Shown piece after piece: positions 47,268 to 58,448 of a stretch of DNA of 64,000 bases. The position numbers and the translations under genes are program-made. The stretch's first letter is position 1. Each line of letters opens with the position of its first letter. Source of the stretch: Microbotryomycetes sp. JL201. Lineage: Eukaryota; Basidiomycota; Microbotryomycetes. The notes under the pieces were generated by a model, which saw only the letters and a program-made list of their open reading frames with translations, made no database searches and was not told the origin of the DNA. Where the stretch lies: positions 62,001 through 126,000 of the forward strand of contig JAQYUZ010000014.1 in assembly GCA_033819885.1 (NCBI GenBank). Reading direction: 5' to 3'.

Positions 47268-48784
47268 TTACTGCGAGCCCACCTTCCACCGTCCGATGAA
47301 AGCGTCAAACACTGCCAAAATCGTCCATTTGCTGTGTATCCCGCTCAATTAGCATTGACAAACCAGGACATCAAACTCAGGGACCCATACACACGCACCG
47401 GTTTTCTGCTTCTTGGAAGACGACAGACTTGGGACCGTAAAACACTTCGTCATTAACCTCGTATTCGTGGCGTGGCAGACAATGCATGAACAAGGCGTCC
47501 TTGTTGGCACCACCTCGCTTCAGCAAGTCGTTCGTGACTTGGTACCCGGCGAAATCTTTTAATCGTTTGGCCGTCTCATCCTCTTGGCCCATAGAGATCC
47601 TGCAGCCCTCCCAAGGTGAGAACTTGAACTAGGGTTAAATGGACAAGACCAACAAACTGACCAAGTGTCGGTGACGATAACGTCTGCATTCTTGACCGCC
47701 TCGTCAGCTTTGGTCGTGTGTGTGATCTTGCCTTGACCGTTTTCTGCCTTGATACCCTGTTCTGCGCGCTCGAGCACTTCCTGATCGAGGTCGTAGCCTG
47801 ACGGTGTTGCGATCTGTAGGTTGATGCCTAGCCTGGGCATCGTCACCATCATCTCGTTCAAAATATTGTTGGAATCGCCGACCCAGGCGACAGTCAGACC
47901 AGACAGCGAACCGAGGTCGGTCGTGAAAGGTGACCGCACTTCGAGCAAAGTTTGCAAGTCTGCCAGGATCTGCGTCGGATGGTACAGGTGTGACAAGGCG
48001 TTGATGACAGGTACGGATGAGTTTGCGGCAAGGGTCTGAGCGAGCGCGAGGAGTGGCGCGGATCAGCTTTCTGACTCTGCGGGCCGAGGGATTCAGAGGA
48101 TACACCATACCTCGACCTCCGAATGGTGACCAACACGGGCCATGATACCGTCGACCATGCTGCTCACGACGCGCGAAGTGTCATATAGCGTCTCATTCAC
48201 TCCGAGCTGAATGTCGCCAGAGCCGAGGAACATAGCATGGCCGCCTGCGAGGGAAAAAGGGCCGGAATCAAACACAGTCAGATAAATCACGGCGTCCTGC
48301 AGGTTTTTTGTATGCAAAATAGCCCACCAAGCGCTTGAATTGCCGTCTCGCTAGCAACTCGAGTCCTCGTGCTCCTTTTCGAAAACATGAGCGCGACCGT
48401 CTTGCTGTCGAGCGTCTTTTCTGACACAGAAGCTTGTGCTGCGTCTGCCTCGTCTGGCTTGTATCCTGCCGGCAAAGCGTGACGAGGGACAGCGCGCGCC
48501 TTGTAGTATTTTTTGAACGCAATCGCACTCGAGATCAAATGTTGAATTTGAGGCACGGTCAAGTCTGCCAGTGTCAACAAGTGCGGCGGCTTCAAGCCCG
48601 ACTCTGAAGGATGCAGCGTCGGCCGCGGACCTGTCGTCGACGACGACATGCGCACAGACATGCGCACGGTGCATGTACATGACGCGAGAGATTGCTTGAC
48701 GAACGATGTCGTCAATTTCGGGGTCGCGAGCATGTTGGCGGCTGGTATCAGCAGAGACCCGATCGGTGAATGAGGACTTGACAA
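47268..48784 (-). CDS. ARG3: Ornithine carbamoyltransferase (arginine biosynthesis)
   Basis: OTC makes citrulline from ornithine and carbamoyl phosphate. The N-terminus ([20 protein letters not shown] from the in-frame Met at 48733, or MSSPHSPIG at 48784) is Ser/Thr/Lys-rich and acid-free, fitting mitochondrial import. The core shows the carbamoyl-phosphate motif [29 protein letters not shown], the HPTQ motif ([16 protein letters not shown]), [20 protein letters not shown], and the ornithine motif [16 protein letters not shown]. The short last exon gives [20 protein letters not shown]. An insert between the N-terminal helix and STRTR ([20 protein letters not shown]) is somewhat longer than usual. 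At least four introns. It diverges from the AA14-like gene, and shares the arginine pathway with CPA1 at 58-60 kb. Confidence 0.95.
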
Positions 48785-48991
48785 CCTTCGCAGCTCGGTT
48801 GACTCATTTGTTTGGCAAATTCAGTGTGAGTCTACTCGCTCCGATTTAAGCATGAGAAAAAGGATAAAGGAGAACGCTGCGCAACTCTCATCAATTTCGA
48901 GTCCATTGTTGTCGCTCAGGCCGCTTCGAGGCCCGAGCTCAAAGGTATGCGCGTCCACGCTCATTAGCGGCGCAACTCTACCTCATACGGC
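48785..48991. promoter_or_regulatory. Divergent promoter, OTC / AA14-like enzyme
   Basis: A 207 bp gap separates opposite start codons of a biosynthetic gene and a secreted-enzyme gene. No recognisable Gcn4-type TGACTCA core with flanks was confirmed, although GTTGACTCATT occurs at about 48797-48807, close to the OTC start. TGACTC is the Gcn4/Cpc1 core, which would fit general amino-acid control of OTC. Confidence 0.5.
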
Positions 48992-50894
48992 ATGCTCGGA
49001 ATCATCCTCATCTTGACGTTCCAAGCCGTGCGTGCTCACATGACCATTTGGCATCCGTAGGTCAATTCACATTCGTGAGAGTTCGAGCATGGCGAGTGGC
49101 TGAAGTTTCTTCAAAGGTCGATGCTGGCATTTGACGGTCCGGATGGCTGCAAGGAAGACGAATGCATGTCCCTGCCTGCTGTACCCGTTGGTCCAGACTG
49201 GAAGTTGGATGATTGGTGGTGCAAGTGGTCTCGAACTATTCATTGTCCTCGATGCTTACGTTTGTTTCATAGTTCGCGGACCTACTTATAGGTGTCCACT
49301 GTCATCAGTGGTTCATAGAGATCACTCCTGACATACTTCTTGCAGAGCTGCTCGCCCGAATGCATCTTCAATTGCTGTCCTGCCTGCAGGAGGCGCCTGG
49401 AGCGTGGATATCACGTGTCACAAAGCTTCCAGCAAGTACGGCTACGACACAACCAAATCAGACGAATCTTTCAGCGCTTGCTCAACTGGACCAGGTGAGA
49501 TTGAACCTGAACTAGCCTGGGGCTTCGACTTGACAATTATCGGAAGGGCCCTACCATGCGGACGTCGATGGTGGAATTCTGAATCAGACCATGGTGGCAG
49601 GGTGCGCGCTCGGTATCGCAGATGTGTCAGACTTTGACGACGTGTCCCTGGCGAGCTCAAGAGCACTTGTTTGAAAAGTGCAAACTGACCGAGGCTGCTC
49701 ACAGGACAACATGGTCATTTTCTCGACGCAACCGAATTGTGTTGAGCGTCGTGAGACCTACTTCGAGGTACGAACAGAGTTGCCTTGCGGTCATTTTCGC
49801 GTAAGCTGAGCCTCGCAAATAAGATCCCAGACGAGATGCCAGAGTGCACAGGCGAAAATTGCATATGGTGCGCCGTCCCCGTCTCGATACCGATTTTTGC
49901 TCACGACGAATTCCATAGCGCCTGGTTCTGGCTGCCTCACACTGTCAGTCACAGGCACACCACCAAGAAAAAACTGACATGTCTGACTGCGGCCAGGGGC
50001 AGGGCAATTTCTGTAAGTTCAAGTCCGCAAGCTAAGCGTTGGATATCTGACAATCTGTAGACATGACGGATTTCCAATGCAAAATTTCTCGAGAACGCTC
50101 GTCCACACCGTCGCGTCAACTGGCCAATCCCTCACCGCCACGAAACTGTGCGGATGACAAAACGGCGTGTGTCAAGGGAGCCAAAACCCCAATTTTTTAC
50201 TACAACGAACCTTCAAACGGTATGTTATTTCGTTTCGCCAGGTTCGACTAGCTGACACTTGACTTGGACTAGTTGAGTGGGACTCGAACGACAACAGAGT
50301 ACGTGGGTAGGACACTACCATCTCCAGATACTAAACAAATCTCACACAGCCAGCCTAGTACGCTTCGTCGGCTGTCTCCATATCGAGTGGACAACCTAGA
50401 TTGCAAATAGCACAAGGCTGATTGTGTCCATTACAGCAACTCCAAGTGGTCTTTTGATATCGCGGGTGCACAGACAGGTCAGGCTTAGCTGTACCGCCGT
50501 GCAGAGTCCTCTTCTGAGTTTAATTTCTGCAGACATTTTTGTCGAGGTGGAAGTGCCTGAGAAGTCTGTCAGTCCTTCTCAGCCACCGCTTGCGGTTCCG
50601 ACGACATCGAATAGAGTAGGAACGCCAGTCTCAAACTCGAATGAGAAAGCTTCGGTCGACACACAGACCGGTCTGCATCAAGCAGCCGCGCCGATAATGC
50701 CATCAAGCTCAACAAGCCGCTTCACCCAATCACATTCTTCACGCCCAACTCATCTAACCAGAACCGTACACTCAAGCCCAAGTCCCCGTCCAAATCACGT
50801 AATTAGCAAAGAAGCTGCTTCATTCGACAAGATCATGGCCAACATTCGCCAGCTATTCGCCACGTTTCATCAGCGTAACGGTGAGTCTGACTGA
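48992..50894 (+). CDS. AA14-like lytic polysaccharide monooxygenase, secreted, with Ser/Thr/Pro tail
   Basis: AA14 enzymes are copper oxidases that attack xylan on cellulose. Twelve exons joined by eye (48992-49056, 49117-49224, 49346-49494, 49547-49641, 49705-49767, 49824-49867, 49919-49943, 49997-50012, 50061-50219, 50273-50306, 50437-50477, 50533-50894) sum to 1161 nt, 386 codons plus stop, with no break. The signal peptide MLGIILILTFQAVRA ends before His16, which becomes the mature N-terminal histidine (HMTIWHPSM). His111 in GPYHADVDGG is the second brace His (mature 96) and Tyr189 in NFYMTDFQC the axial Tyr (mature 174), close to His99 and Tyr176 remembered for the founding enzyme. MPECTGENCICAWFW and KGAKTPIFYYN also fit the family. 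The catalytic part ends near GAQTDIFVEVEV. A tail of about 105 residues follows. Confidence 0.8.
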
Positions 50895-51431
50895 GCTCTG
50901 GAGTTGGATCCCGAAATGACTTCGCAAACAGTTGCGATTGAGGGCGCGATCTATGAGGCGAACGCATCGAGAAGCAACCACGTCTTCCAGGTATGTCGAA
51001 TCCAAAGCCAGGCATAATGATATAGCGACGCTAGGGCTGAACGATATTGATCGCAGGAAGGACACCTTAGCAAACGGAGCTGGTCCTCTCGAAATCACAT
51101 GTGACGAGATTTAACGCAGACGAGCAAAGGGTCCGGTCTCGCCATATTTGACTTGGCTCGCCGTTAAACCTTCACACGCGGAATAGTCAACTTGGCAGAT
51201 AACCACGCCCATCAAGAAGGTTGATCATGCTAGGCTGATTTGAAAGCTCGCTGTTGTCCTCATTGCTCACATCGCATTTTGAGATTTGAATGCAAAGCGG
51301 AAGAACTTGCAAATTACCCTCTGCTCTTCTTGAATCAAGACCTTTTTCATATAGTACGTAGACTACACACGCCTCGATTCACACTTTTCCGGAGTATGGG
51401 AGCCATGCTCTTGAGGGCGAGGTGGTCCACT
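50895..51431. other. Intergenic region between convergent AA14-like and FKBP12 genes
   Basis: Frames here are short. A donor-like GGTGAGTCTG at 50880 could splice the AA14-like gene into further exons (frame at about 50932-51114), so its 3' end is not certain. Nothing else is supported. Confidence 0.35.
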
Positions 51432-52134
51432 TAGTTGATGGCGAGCAACTCGACGTCGAAGATCTACAATCGAACGCAAGAGTGAGGTCCTGGGCTTGGA
51501 AAATGCAATGCCTTTCTCGCAAGAAGGCCCGGGTATTGTTTCCCCCCGCTTCGAATGGATGGCTCACCAAAGTCGAGTTGGCCGGAATCAAATCTCCTCC
51601 GACAGCTTGGTTGCCGTACGCAAAGTCAGGCGAGCAAGTCAACTTGGCGCGCTGACCAAGAGAGAGCTGGGGAACACCTTGGTCCCAGCCCCTGGGGAAT
51701 ACAGCGTGTCAGCGGAGATCGTGTCAAATCGAGCGAGCAGATGCAAACCATATCGCTACAGTGAGAGCAGCGCAAGGCCCACGCAGATGTCAGACGCAGC
51801 AAAGCTTACTTGATGACTTGTCCGACGCCGATCCTGGTCTTGAAAGGCTGACCACGATCGCGCGACGAGTCGACTAGGGATCCCAGCTTTGTCAGACCGA
51901 ACTTGGAGCGACCGAATCGTGAAAGAAAACTCACACTTCTTGCCGTTGAGCAAAGTGCCTGTGTAGTGGATTGAGACAGTGTCGCCCTTCTGCAGGACAG
52001 CAAGCGATGACGTTGAGCCCGAGACGTGCGAAAAGCGTCCGAAGCGCGCACGGCTCCTGCGTGCACGGACACAGGCGTACCTTGGGGAAAGTCTTGCCGT
52101 CGCCGGGAGTGATGGTCTCAATGTCGACGCCCAT
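51432..52134 (-). CDS. FPR1: FKBP12 peptidyl-prolyl isomerase (FK506/rapamycin-binding)
   Basis: FKBP12 catalyses proline isomerisation and is the receptor for FK506 and rapamycin. Start [18 protein letters not shown]; then [77 protein letters not shown] and the last exon [10 protein letters not shown]. The ligand-pocket residues can be matched: Tyr in HYTG, Asp in FDSS, Phe in PFKTRIG, Val-Ile in GQVIK, Trp in GWD, Tyr in FAYG and Phe in FDVELL. So drug binding should be intact. Length is about 108 residues, as usual. Four introns. The pocket loop GNQAVGG is slightly divergent from the usual GATGHPG. Confidence 0.95.
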
Positions 52135-52349
52135 GGTGAAATGTGTGAGATAGAAAAGAGATCTAAAGTCCGCGACACGTTGCGCCTTTTCCGGATTAGA
52201 GAAAATATATAACATGGCTCTTTCCGGCTTGGACGCCCAGAATGACTATGCAAGTGTATTGAAGCTTCTCTTACAGGGGCTCGCTAGCATCGTTTAATGA
52301 TATATTTGCTAGCCGCATTTGCCGACACCTTTGTTTCCGCTAAACAACC
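52135..52349. promoter_or_regulatory. Divergent promoter, FKBP12 / TRIR-like gene
   Basis: A 215 bp gap between two opposite start codons. It includes AT-rich elements (GAAAATATATAACATGG at about 52201; ATGATATATTTGC at about 52298) that could serve as TATA-like sites for either gene. Confidence 0.4.
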
Positions 52350-53046
52350 ATGTCGACGGGTCAAGATGGGCCGAATCATGTACAGGAACAAGCTCAGACA
52401 AAACAGGATAGCACACAAGCAGACGGGACAAGTGCAGCGACATCTGCGAGCTCTGGCGTAGTCCCGCCCCGAAAGGCAGCACCACCACCTCCGAAGCCAA
52501 GTAAGTGCAAGAGCATATGATCACAACGGGACAGGATACCCGCTCGTTGGTTCATGAAGCTGGCATAGGCGCGGACTCAAGCCTCGATCTCTTTCGACTG
52601 CCAGACTGACCGTTATCACCTGCAGCCAACGTGTTTTCGAATGACGGATCATTCCTAGAGAGGTTCAAAAAGCAACAAGCGGCCGAAACCGAAGAGAAAA
52701 AGAAGCAGGAAGAAGCTTTGGCAAGGTAGGCTGTCCGGAACGTTGGCGCAATCGTCTCACTAGCTCATTTGCTGATGCACTCTGCATCACGCGACATGGC
52801 TCGTCTTTGTCATGGTTCCCGTACCCCTTCAATGCTGAATTGTGGTGTAGGAAAAAGGCCGCAGAAGATAGAATCAAGAACCGAGGTCGCAAACGGCAAA
52901 GCACGGACAGTACTCAGTCGGATCCAAAGAAACATAAGGACGATTCTTCAGCCGCCAGTGCATACACCCGGTACCTGTCCCAAGCTTCCGAATCTCAGTC
53001 GGGGTTGAGAGACGATGGCTACGGCATGCGCCCCGTCCTCAAGTGA
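52350..53046 (+). CDS. TRIR-like protein (telomerase-RNA-interacting RNase family)
   Basis: The protein begins MSTGQDGPNHVQEQAQTKQD with a disordered Pro-rich segment (VPPRKAAPPPPKP). After a short intron comes TNVFSNDGSFLERFKKQQAA, very close to my memory of human TRIR (C19orf43), NLFANDGSFLELFKRKMEEE. The C-terminus YTRYLSQASESQSGLRDDGY then GMRPVLK again parallels the TRIR end, KYMAEVKKYKAH...RPLVK. The centre is Lys/Arg-rich (RIKNRGRKRQ), with a nuclear-signal look (DPKKHKD). Human TRIR was reported as an exoribonuclease acting on telomerase RNA. Whether the fungal protein has that activity is unknown. Two introns (about 52500-52625 and 52727-52850), with about 145 residues in total. Confidence 0.7.
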
Positions 53047-53313
53047 ATCTCGTCCCGGTAGAACAAGCGCTACAGTAGTACGCACGCGCCTTTATAGTTG
53101 TTGTCATCACTACATATGCACGCCCGCCCGCTTCTGAGTACTTGTTGAGCCGTCGAGAGAACGGAACGGCAAAGCCCTGGTGGGCTGAGCAGAGAGATGA
53201 GGAAATGCAGAGCGATTACAAACCTGGCTGCAAGCTCCTGGTAGATTGAAAGGGTAATACACAAAAGGTGGTGAAAGCGTTTCTAAACTAGACGTGCGCT
53301 TTGCGAAGGTTGT
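53047..53313. other. Convergent 3' intergenic gap
   Basis: 267 bp between stops of the TRIR-like and complex I genes. No feature seen. Confidence 0.4.
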
Positions 53314-54002
53314 CTACTCTTGATCGGGCTTGGCAAAGTCGTCCTTTTCATGCTTGATGACGAGGTCCGTTAGATCAGCTTGTGATCCGACGGGGATCAA
53401 GTTGGGAGATGCTTGGTCGAATGACCTGCGTTGATATCATGGCGAGCGCCAGTGCGTCAGTGGGCGTGGCCGGGGAAACAAGACACGCGGCGCAGAAACT
53501 GACCCGAGGTACCTCAACCGTCTGATCTTTGGCTGCTCTGCCTCTTGAATAAGCAGCTTGTCGTTTGCGGCTTCGATAGCGAGCTCCAAGTGTCGCTCGT
53601 TGCGCTTCTTCCAAAGGTCTGTCGCTGGCGTCAAGTTGTGGGTGATGTACCTCGTGATCCAAGGTGCGCCTGTTCCAGCTTGACTGTCTTCGCCCGTGGC
53701 CTCTGGTGGCGCGGGTGCGAGGCGCAAGACGAGCGCGACGGCCAAACCAGCAACGGCTAGCTTTGACCAGAATGGCGCGTTGAAGCCTGCAGCAGGCACG
53801 ACAGGTCAGAAGAATGAACAGTATTGTAGTGTGTGCCGACGCGGGGAGCCGCGCTCGTACCTTCTTCCGGGTAAACTTCGCCAGCGTCGGATGCGCTCGT
53901 CGTCGAGCCAAAGCGCACGCGCTGACGCGCACACGGTGCGATAGGCTGCAGCCGGCGAGTTGCCTGCAGCAGCCTGGCACCTGACCTGACAGCGCGCGAC
54001 AT
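53314..54002 (-). CDS. Mitochondrial complex I accessory subunit, fungal 17.8 kDa (NUXM-type)
   Basis: Start MSRAVRSGARLLQATRRLQP, an Arg/Ala/Leu-rich presequence with a clear mitochondrial look. Intron 1 joins PEEG to FNAPFWSKLAVAGLAVALVL, a single membrane helix. The matrix- or intermembrane-side part is PWITRYITHNLTPATDLWKK then RNERHLELAIEAANDKLLIQ. Intron 2 joins YLG to SFDQASPNLIPVGSQADLTD, and the end is KHEKDDFAKPDQE. The order FF/ITRLI..W..RN.LH....AA.D..L followed by GSP.N.P.G..A.L matches my memory of ascomycete 17.8 kDa complex I subunits. All splice sites are canonical and keep frame. About 155 residues. Confidence 0.75.
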
Positions 54003-54431
54003 GCTCGGGTGTGCGGGTTGAATGTGGAGAGCCGAGAAGGGGGGCAAACGCTCAGAGCTACGAGCGCACAGGGGCTCTCTCGCACCTGCCTCGATGCACC
54101 AGGGCCGAGACACGAGCTCGAGCAGGTGGGCTCACTCCCAAACGAGACCACATCCGACGCCAGCAAGCGCAGGGCACGCACGCGCCCACGAAACTCGCCC
54201 AGTCGGCCCGAGCTCCTCGCGCCGTTCCGTCTCGTCGTCTGCCTTGAGCATCACAGCTCAGGGCGGCCTCAGGAGAGCACGAGATGACATTGGCCGCAAG
54301 CCTGAACAGCTAGACATGCTCTTGTCGCCGTCTCGCGGCATCACCGACGTAGGATCGAGGCGAGCCATACTGCGTTGAAACAGCATAGCGTGGCCAAACA
54401 CTCTTGCTGATAGGCATACACGCTGTCACAG
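54003..54431. promoter_or_regulatory. Divergent region with unresolved first exon of the CSN8-like gene
   Basis: The first exon and start of the downstream gene must lie here or close by. Start codons at 54094, 54282 and 54317 were tried. Only 54094 leaves the two-base phase the next exon needs, and its protein segment is not convincing. No other feature is visible. Confidence 0.35.
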
Positions 54432-55438
54432 CCTACTCAATCCGCAAGTGCAAGAGCAATTCAGGCACCATATCCAAACAAAACTCGACAAAGTTGAAAA
54501 GCAGTGGCCAACTCAGCTTCTTGAGCCGCCGTCAGACAAGCGCAAACAAGAACTCGGCATCGTCTTGCTCGACTTTCGTAAGCAATATTAGTCATGGCCC
54601 TGCAGACGACCTGCTCACTCCTTCCGAATCCTCCGCTGCAGGCAAATTGCGCGAAGGACTAACAGCCGCCCGACGCCAAGACACTTTTGCAGTCGAAGGT
54701 ACGTAAGCCTCAGCGCTCGTAAGCATCACGAAACTCACGTTGACCCACATGATCTCTGTAGTTTATGAGAGCTCTGCATTGTGCGCCATCAAAGCTGAAA
54801 ATTGGCAGCAACTGGCTTCGTGCTTGCCGCATCTAGTGCACGTCCTGCACCCGTTGCAAGCAACGCACGAACGCGCCTACATTAAGCAAGACATGTCTGA
54901 CGTGTCATCCTTGACGCAATCGCTCGCGTCCGTCCAAATTGACTCCTCTAGCCGACAACCGGATCGAGACCGACAACTCTACTTTGTCTCGCTCTACTTG
55001 CTCAACATTATTCTGCATGACCCTTTGCCTTTTCCTGCTTACCACGATGCGCGACAAGCATTGTCGCACGTGCTGGACGGCCCAGCTCACCAATCTCTGC
55101 ACTTCAAACTCGTCGATTACGTTTACCAGGCTTTGCTCGAGCTCAACTATGTCAGGATAAGCAGATTACTCAAGCTTTCAGACAATCAAGTCGCCGACGA
55201 GTGGGATCAACGAGATGATAGCGAACTACCACAACCGGACGAATATCAGAGCCGACTCTTGATGTCGTGTCTTTTAACGATCCGTTCACACGTCGTCAAG
55301 GTACTCAGCAAGGCTTATAAGATGAAGAATGACTTTGCGGCTGACTCGAATTGGCTGGAGAGGTCGCTAGTATTGAGTGGCACGACGGATGCCAAAGACA
55401 AGCAAGATTGGTTGAACAAGGTCTTACGGGCGCCATGA
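54432..55438 (+). CDS. CSN8/PSMD8/eIF3k-like helical-repeat protein (5' end unresolved)
   Basis: The family covers the COP9, proteasome-lid and eIF3 subunits with a winged-helix/PCI-like fold. Exon from 54432: LLNPQVQEQFRHHIQTKLDK, VEKQWPTQLLEPPSDKRKQE, LGIVLLDF. Then, after a short intron, DDLLTPSESSAAGKLREGLT and FAVE joined to VYESSALCAIKAENWQQLAS, CLPHLVHVLHPLQAT. RQLYFVSLYLLNIILHD, SLHFKLVDYVYQALLELNYV and a final helix (LLTIRSHVVKVLSKAYKMKN) follow the order seen in Rpn12/PSMD8. It is not close enough to decide between CSN8, Rpn12, or a SAC3/GANP relative. It ends WLNKVLRAP. The start codon lies upstream and was not resolved. Confidence 0.6.
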
Positions 55439-55649
55439 ATCAGGTCGATGGTGTAAGAAGAATATGTTGTTGTAGCAATCAAAGAAGACAGTGTTGCATG
55501 AATGTACAATTTTCTTTCCGCGAGCATATAGTTGAACATTTTTATAAACGCGCACAACAAATAAAGCGGATCACGTGCGATATCGATATCAGAACAAAAC
55601 ATTGTCAGTCGTGCCATGCCTTTGGCCAAAACTCTGCCGGGTGCTTTTT

Positions 55650-58232
55650 CTAAACCGGATCTTGACGTTTCGCGGACGAGAAGGTTTTCGGATGAGTAGC
55701 GAACGTTGTTTGCTGGTTCGTCTCGAGGGTCGAAGAATTGCTAACCGTGTCATTTGCTCGTGTCGCGCCTCCAACGACAGATTGTTGCTGCTCTGGTTCC
55801 GCGATTCCATCTGATGAGGATTTGGGTGAAAGTGTCTTGATCTTGCGACCGTACCACGTCCGTCGAGTAGGCTTGTAGTCCGGTTTGCGGAAAATGTACA
55901 AAACGCAGTCGACGAGGTCAATCAACACCAAGATAAACAAGAACACGACAACGACAGCTTCAACGACAGCTATCACAGCTCCAATAGCCGTCCTGATGAT
56001 TTCGTTCAGGCCGATCGACGCGTTGAATGGAATCAAGGCGGCCGATATGATGCATCTCAAAATCTGTATAATGATCTGCATGCCGTTTGAGGATTTGTCG
56101 CTGAAGGGCGTAAAGATGCACATTGCGGCAAGCACAAGCACTTCGATCGCGACGAGTCCAATTGACTCGACCCATCCGTAGCCCTATTGTTACACGGCGG
56201 GTCATTGAGCTGTCATCAGAATGTGGCTCCACCAAACATGCGCACCTGTGCAAACGAAATGAATGCAGCTCGGGCGAACGTGGCAAAAACGGTCGGCGCT
56301 ACGAACCACCACCTTGACGACTTGAACGCGTTCGTGAATGGCGCATTTGGTCCCAAGCGGTCGCTGAAAAGACGAGCACGCTGCTCCCGACGTCGCCCGC
56401 CGTGAACCAGAGTCGTCCCTAGCAGAACAAGGACAGCTGCAGTTGTCAACAGAAACGTGAATACCGACAGCACGATCGGCGCCCATGCCTACAGATACAC
56501 AGAGCAGGAACTCAGATACTGCATACTGGATATCTCCTATCACATCTGCTCACATCTGATTGTCCGAGTCGCCACTGATAGAAGGAGAAGATCAGCAGCG
56601 GGTACCACGTGATAAGCAGCTGGTAGCCGCAGGGACGTCAGTAATGCTATGTGCGACGGGTGCACTCTTGCATTTCCTTACGAGTCGAAGCGCATTGGCT
56701 CGCAATACGTCTGTGACGAGACGATGGGCCGTCACCGGCTCCGTTACGATCTGTTGTTGCTGTTTCTCATCGAACTCCTTTTCGCCAATCCTCCGCCTTC
56801 GCCGAGCTAACAACCACATTGGTCCAATGACCAGCAAAGCGATTGCCAAGAAGGCGCACAACAGCAACAAAAAGTTGAAAAAGACAGTCGAGAAAGCGTT
56901 GAATGGTGAAATGTTGAGCTCGACGGCGTACCGAGAGATACCGGTCGGTACCCTGTTGACGACATCTTGTTCTTGAACGTCCGGAACAGGCACCTCCCTA
57001 GCCGCCTCGACAGCTCCGTCCATCATCGGCCCAGATTGTCTTTTCACGATTCCAACGGCCTTTCTCCTGACGTCTGCGAGGTTGACGAGCAGATTGGTCG
57101 CAACATCTTTGACAAACTGACTTGCCGGTGGCGAAATGACGTTCAGGCCTGACAATATGGTCCTCGTCTGAGCTTCTGTGCCACCGACAATTGTGCCAGC
57201 CAATTGCGTCAAATTTCCGCCTGTCCTGTTGCGCATGTCATAGATCTCGTCCTGAATGATTCCGATCCGAGGTTCGAGCATTAGGGCCCAAGCAAAGTTT
57301 GCCGTCCATGATTGGTACAATCGAGGATAGTCTAGGGATAACAACCCTGAGCTCGCGCAAAACTGCATCCATGCCATGATTTCAATGACTCGCTCCTTTT
57401 GTCGACCTCGTTCCAGTCCGATGGCGTCTCTCTTGACCAGAGCGATCAGCCCACGCAAGAGACCGAGAGCCACAGCTCCGATCGTGATACCTGCAAGAGC
57501 CCAGCTGACCCCCGTCAATCTCACTGTTTTGCCGTTGCTGAGATTGACGGTGAGACAGACTGCCTCAGAGTTGTCTTCGACTCGCAACAGGCGAACTGTC
57601 GTTTGAGCTTCGAGGTCGGGCACGATGAAGCCAATTCCTGGTATGTCGATGTCTTGGGTAACGGCTGACGGCAGAGGTAGAGTCGCACTGGCGACAAAGT
57701 TGTACACTGGGCTGTTGCACGGGTTTGGTCGGTCAGACCCTTTGGCTCCCTGTCAGGTGATATCAATGCTGACTCACAGTGGACACAACACTCCGAACAA
57801 AGTTTCGCACAAGTTGATTGTCGTGTTGATGGCGTTGATCCCATAAGCCGTAAGCTCAATTTGCAGCGACGCTCTCAGATTTGAATCGACTTGGCCCGCG
57901 TCCACATCAAAAGTGATGGTTTGTTGATCCGCTGATCAACATCAACGACGTATAGAACATGTCAATTCAATGTGTGAACATGTGGCATGTGGCTCGATCG
58001 TTCATTGTCGGAGCGAATTCAACGACTGACCATTGTACGAGAACAAAAACTTGTCAACCTGTTGAGCAAGATCAGCAATTGTCAAAATGCTAGTATGCTG
58101 CTGACTAACCTCGATCGCCCGCGCCGAAGAGCAGTATGCCACAGACCGTGCAAAGAATACTCGGTCGGCCGCCGCCGTTGTGCACGCGAACAAGATCGTC
58201 CAAAGCAGTGCAGCCGCGTTGAATCGCCGCAT
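55650..58232 (-). CDS. Flc/Pkd2-family TRP-like membrane channel
   Basis: Fungal Flc/Pkd2 proteins have an ML-like lumenal domain and a TRP-like membrane domain, and act in calcium signalling, cell-wall upkeep and haem/FAD transport in the ER or plasma membrane. The signal peptide MRRFNAAALLWTILFACTTA (start 58232) precedes a Cys-bearing lumenal domain (NLCELCSECCVHCE, VYNFVASATLPLPSAVTQDI, DIPGIGFIVPDLEAQTTVRL). The first helix is VSWALAGITIGAVALGLLRG. Several helices follow: FFNFLLLLCAFLAIALLVIG, IVLSVFTFLLTTAAVLVLLG, SIGLVAIEVLVLAAMCIFTP and VVEAVVVVFLFILVLIDLVD. The C-terminal tail is Ser/Thr-rich and ends SSAKRQDPV. At least five introns. About 760 residues, a normal length. Confidence 0.85.
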
Positions 58233-58448
58233 AGCGCTCTCTTGATGCGGTCGAGCTGAGATCGGCGGACGACGCGGCACAACGGACAACGTACAAGCTC
58301 TTGGGATACGCCGAGCTGCTTTTTGAGCGTTGCACGACGCAATGACGTAATGGACACACGAACGATTCGGACAGAGGTTGTGAAAAGCAGTCTTAGATAC
58401 AAGGAGATCACAAACAATTATCAAAATTGACGACGTCTGTTTGGCGCC

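Noticed and set aside
51422-51655. 77-codon plus-strand frame [16 protein letters not shown]
   Set aside because: It is antisense to the last FKBP12 exons ([10 protein letters not shown]).
3491-56612. CACGTG E-boxes as a window-wide regulatory theme
   Set aside because: I counted about a dozen; a six-base palindrome is expected roughly 15 times by chance in 64 kb, and several lie inside coding or intron sequence. Only single promoter cases are noted.
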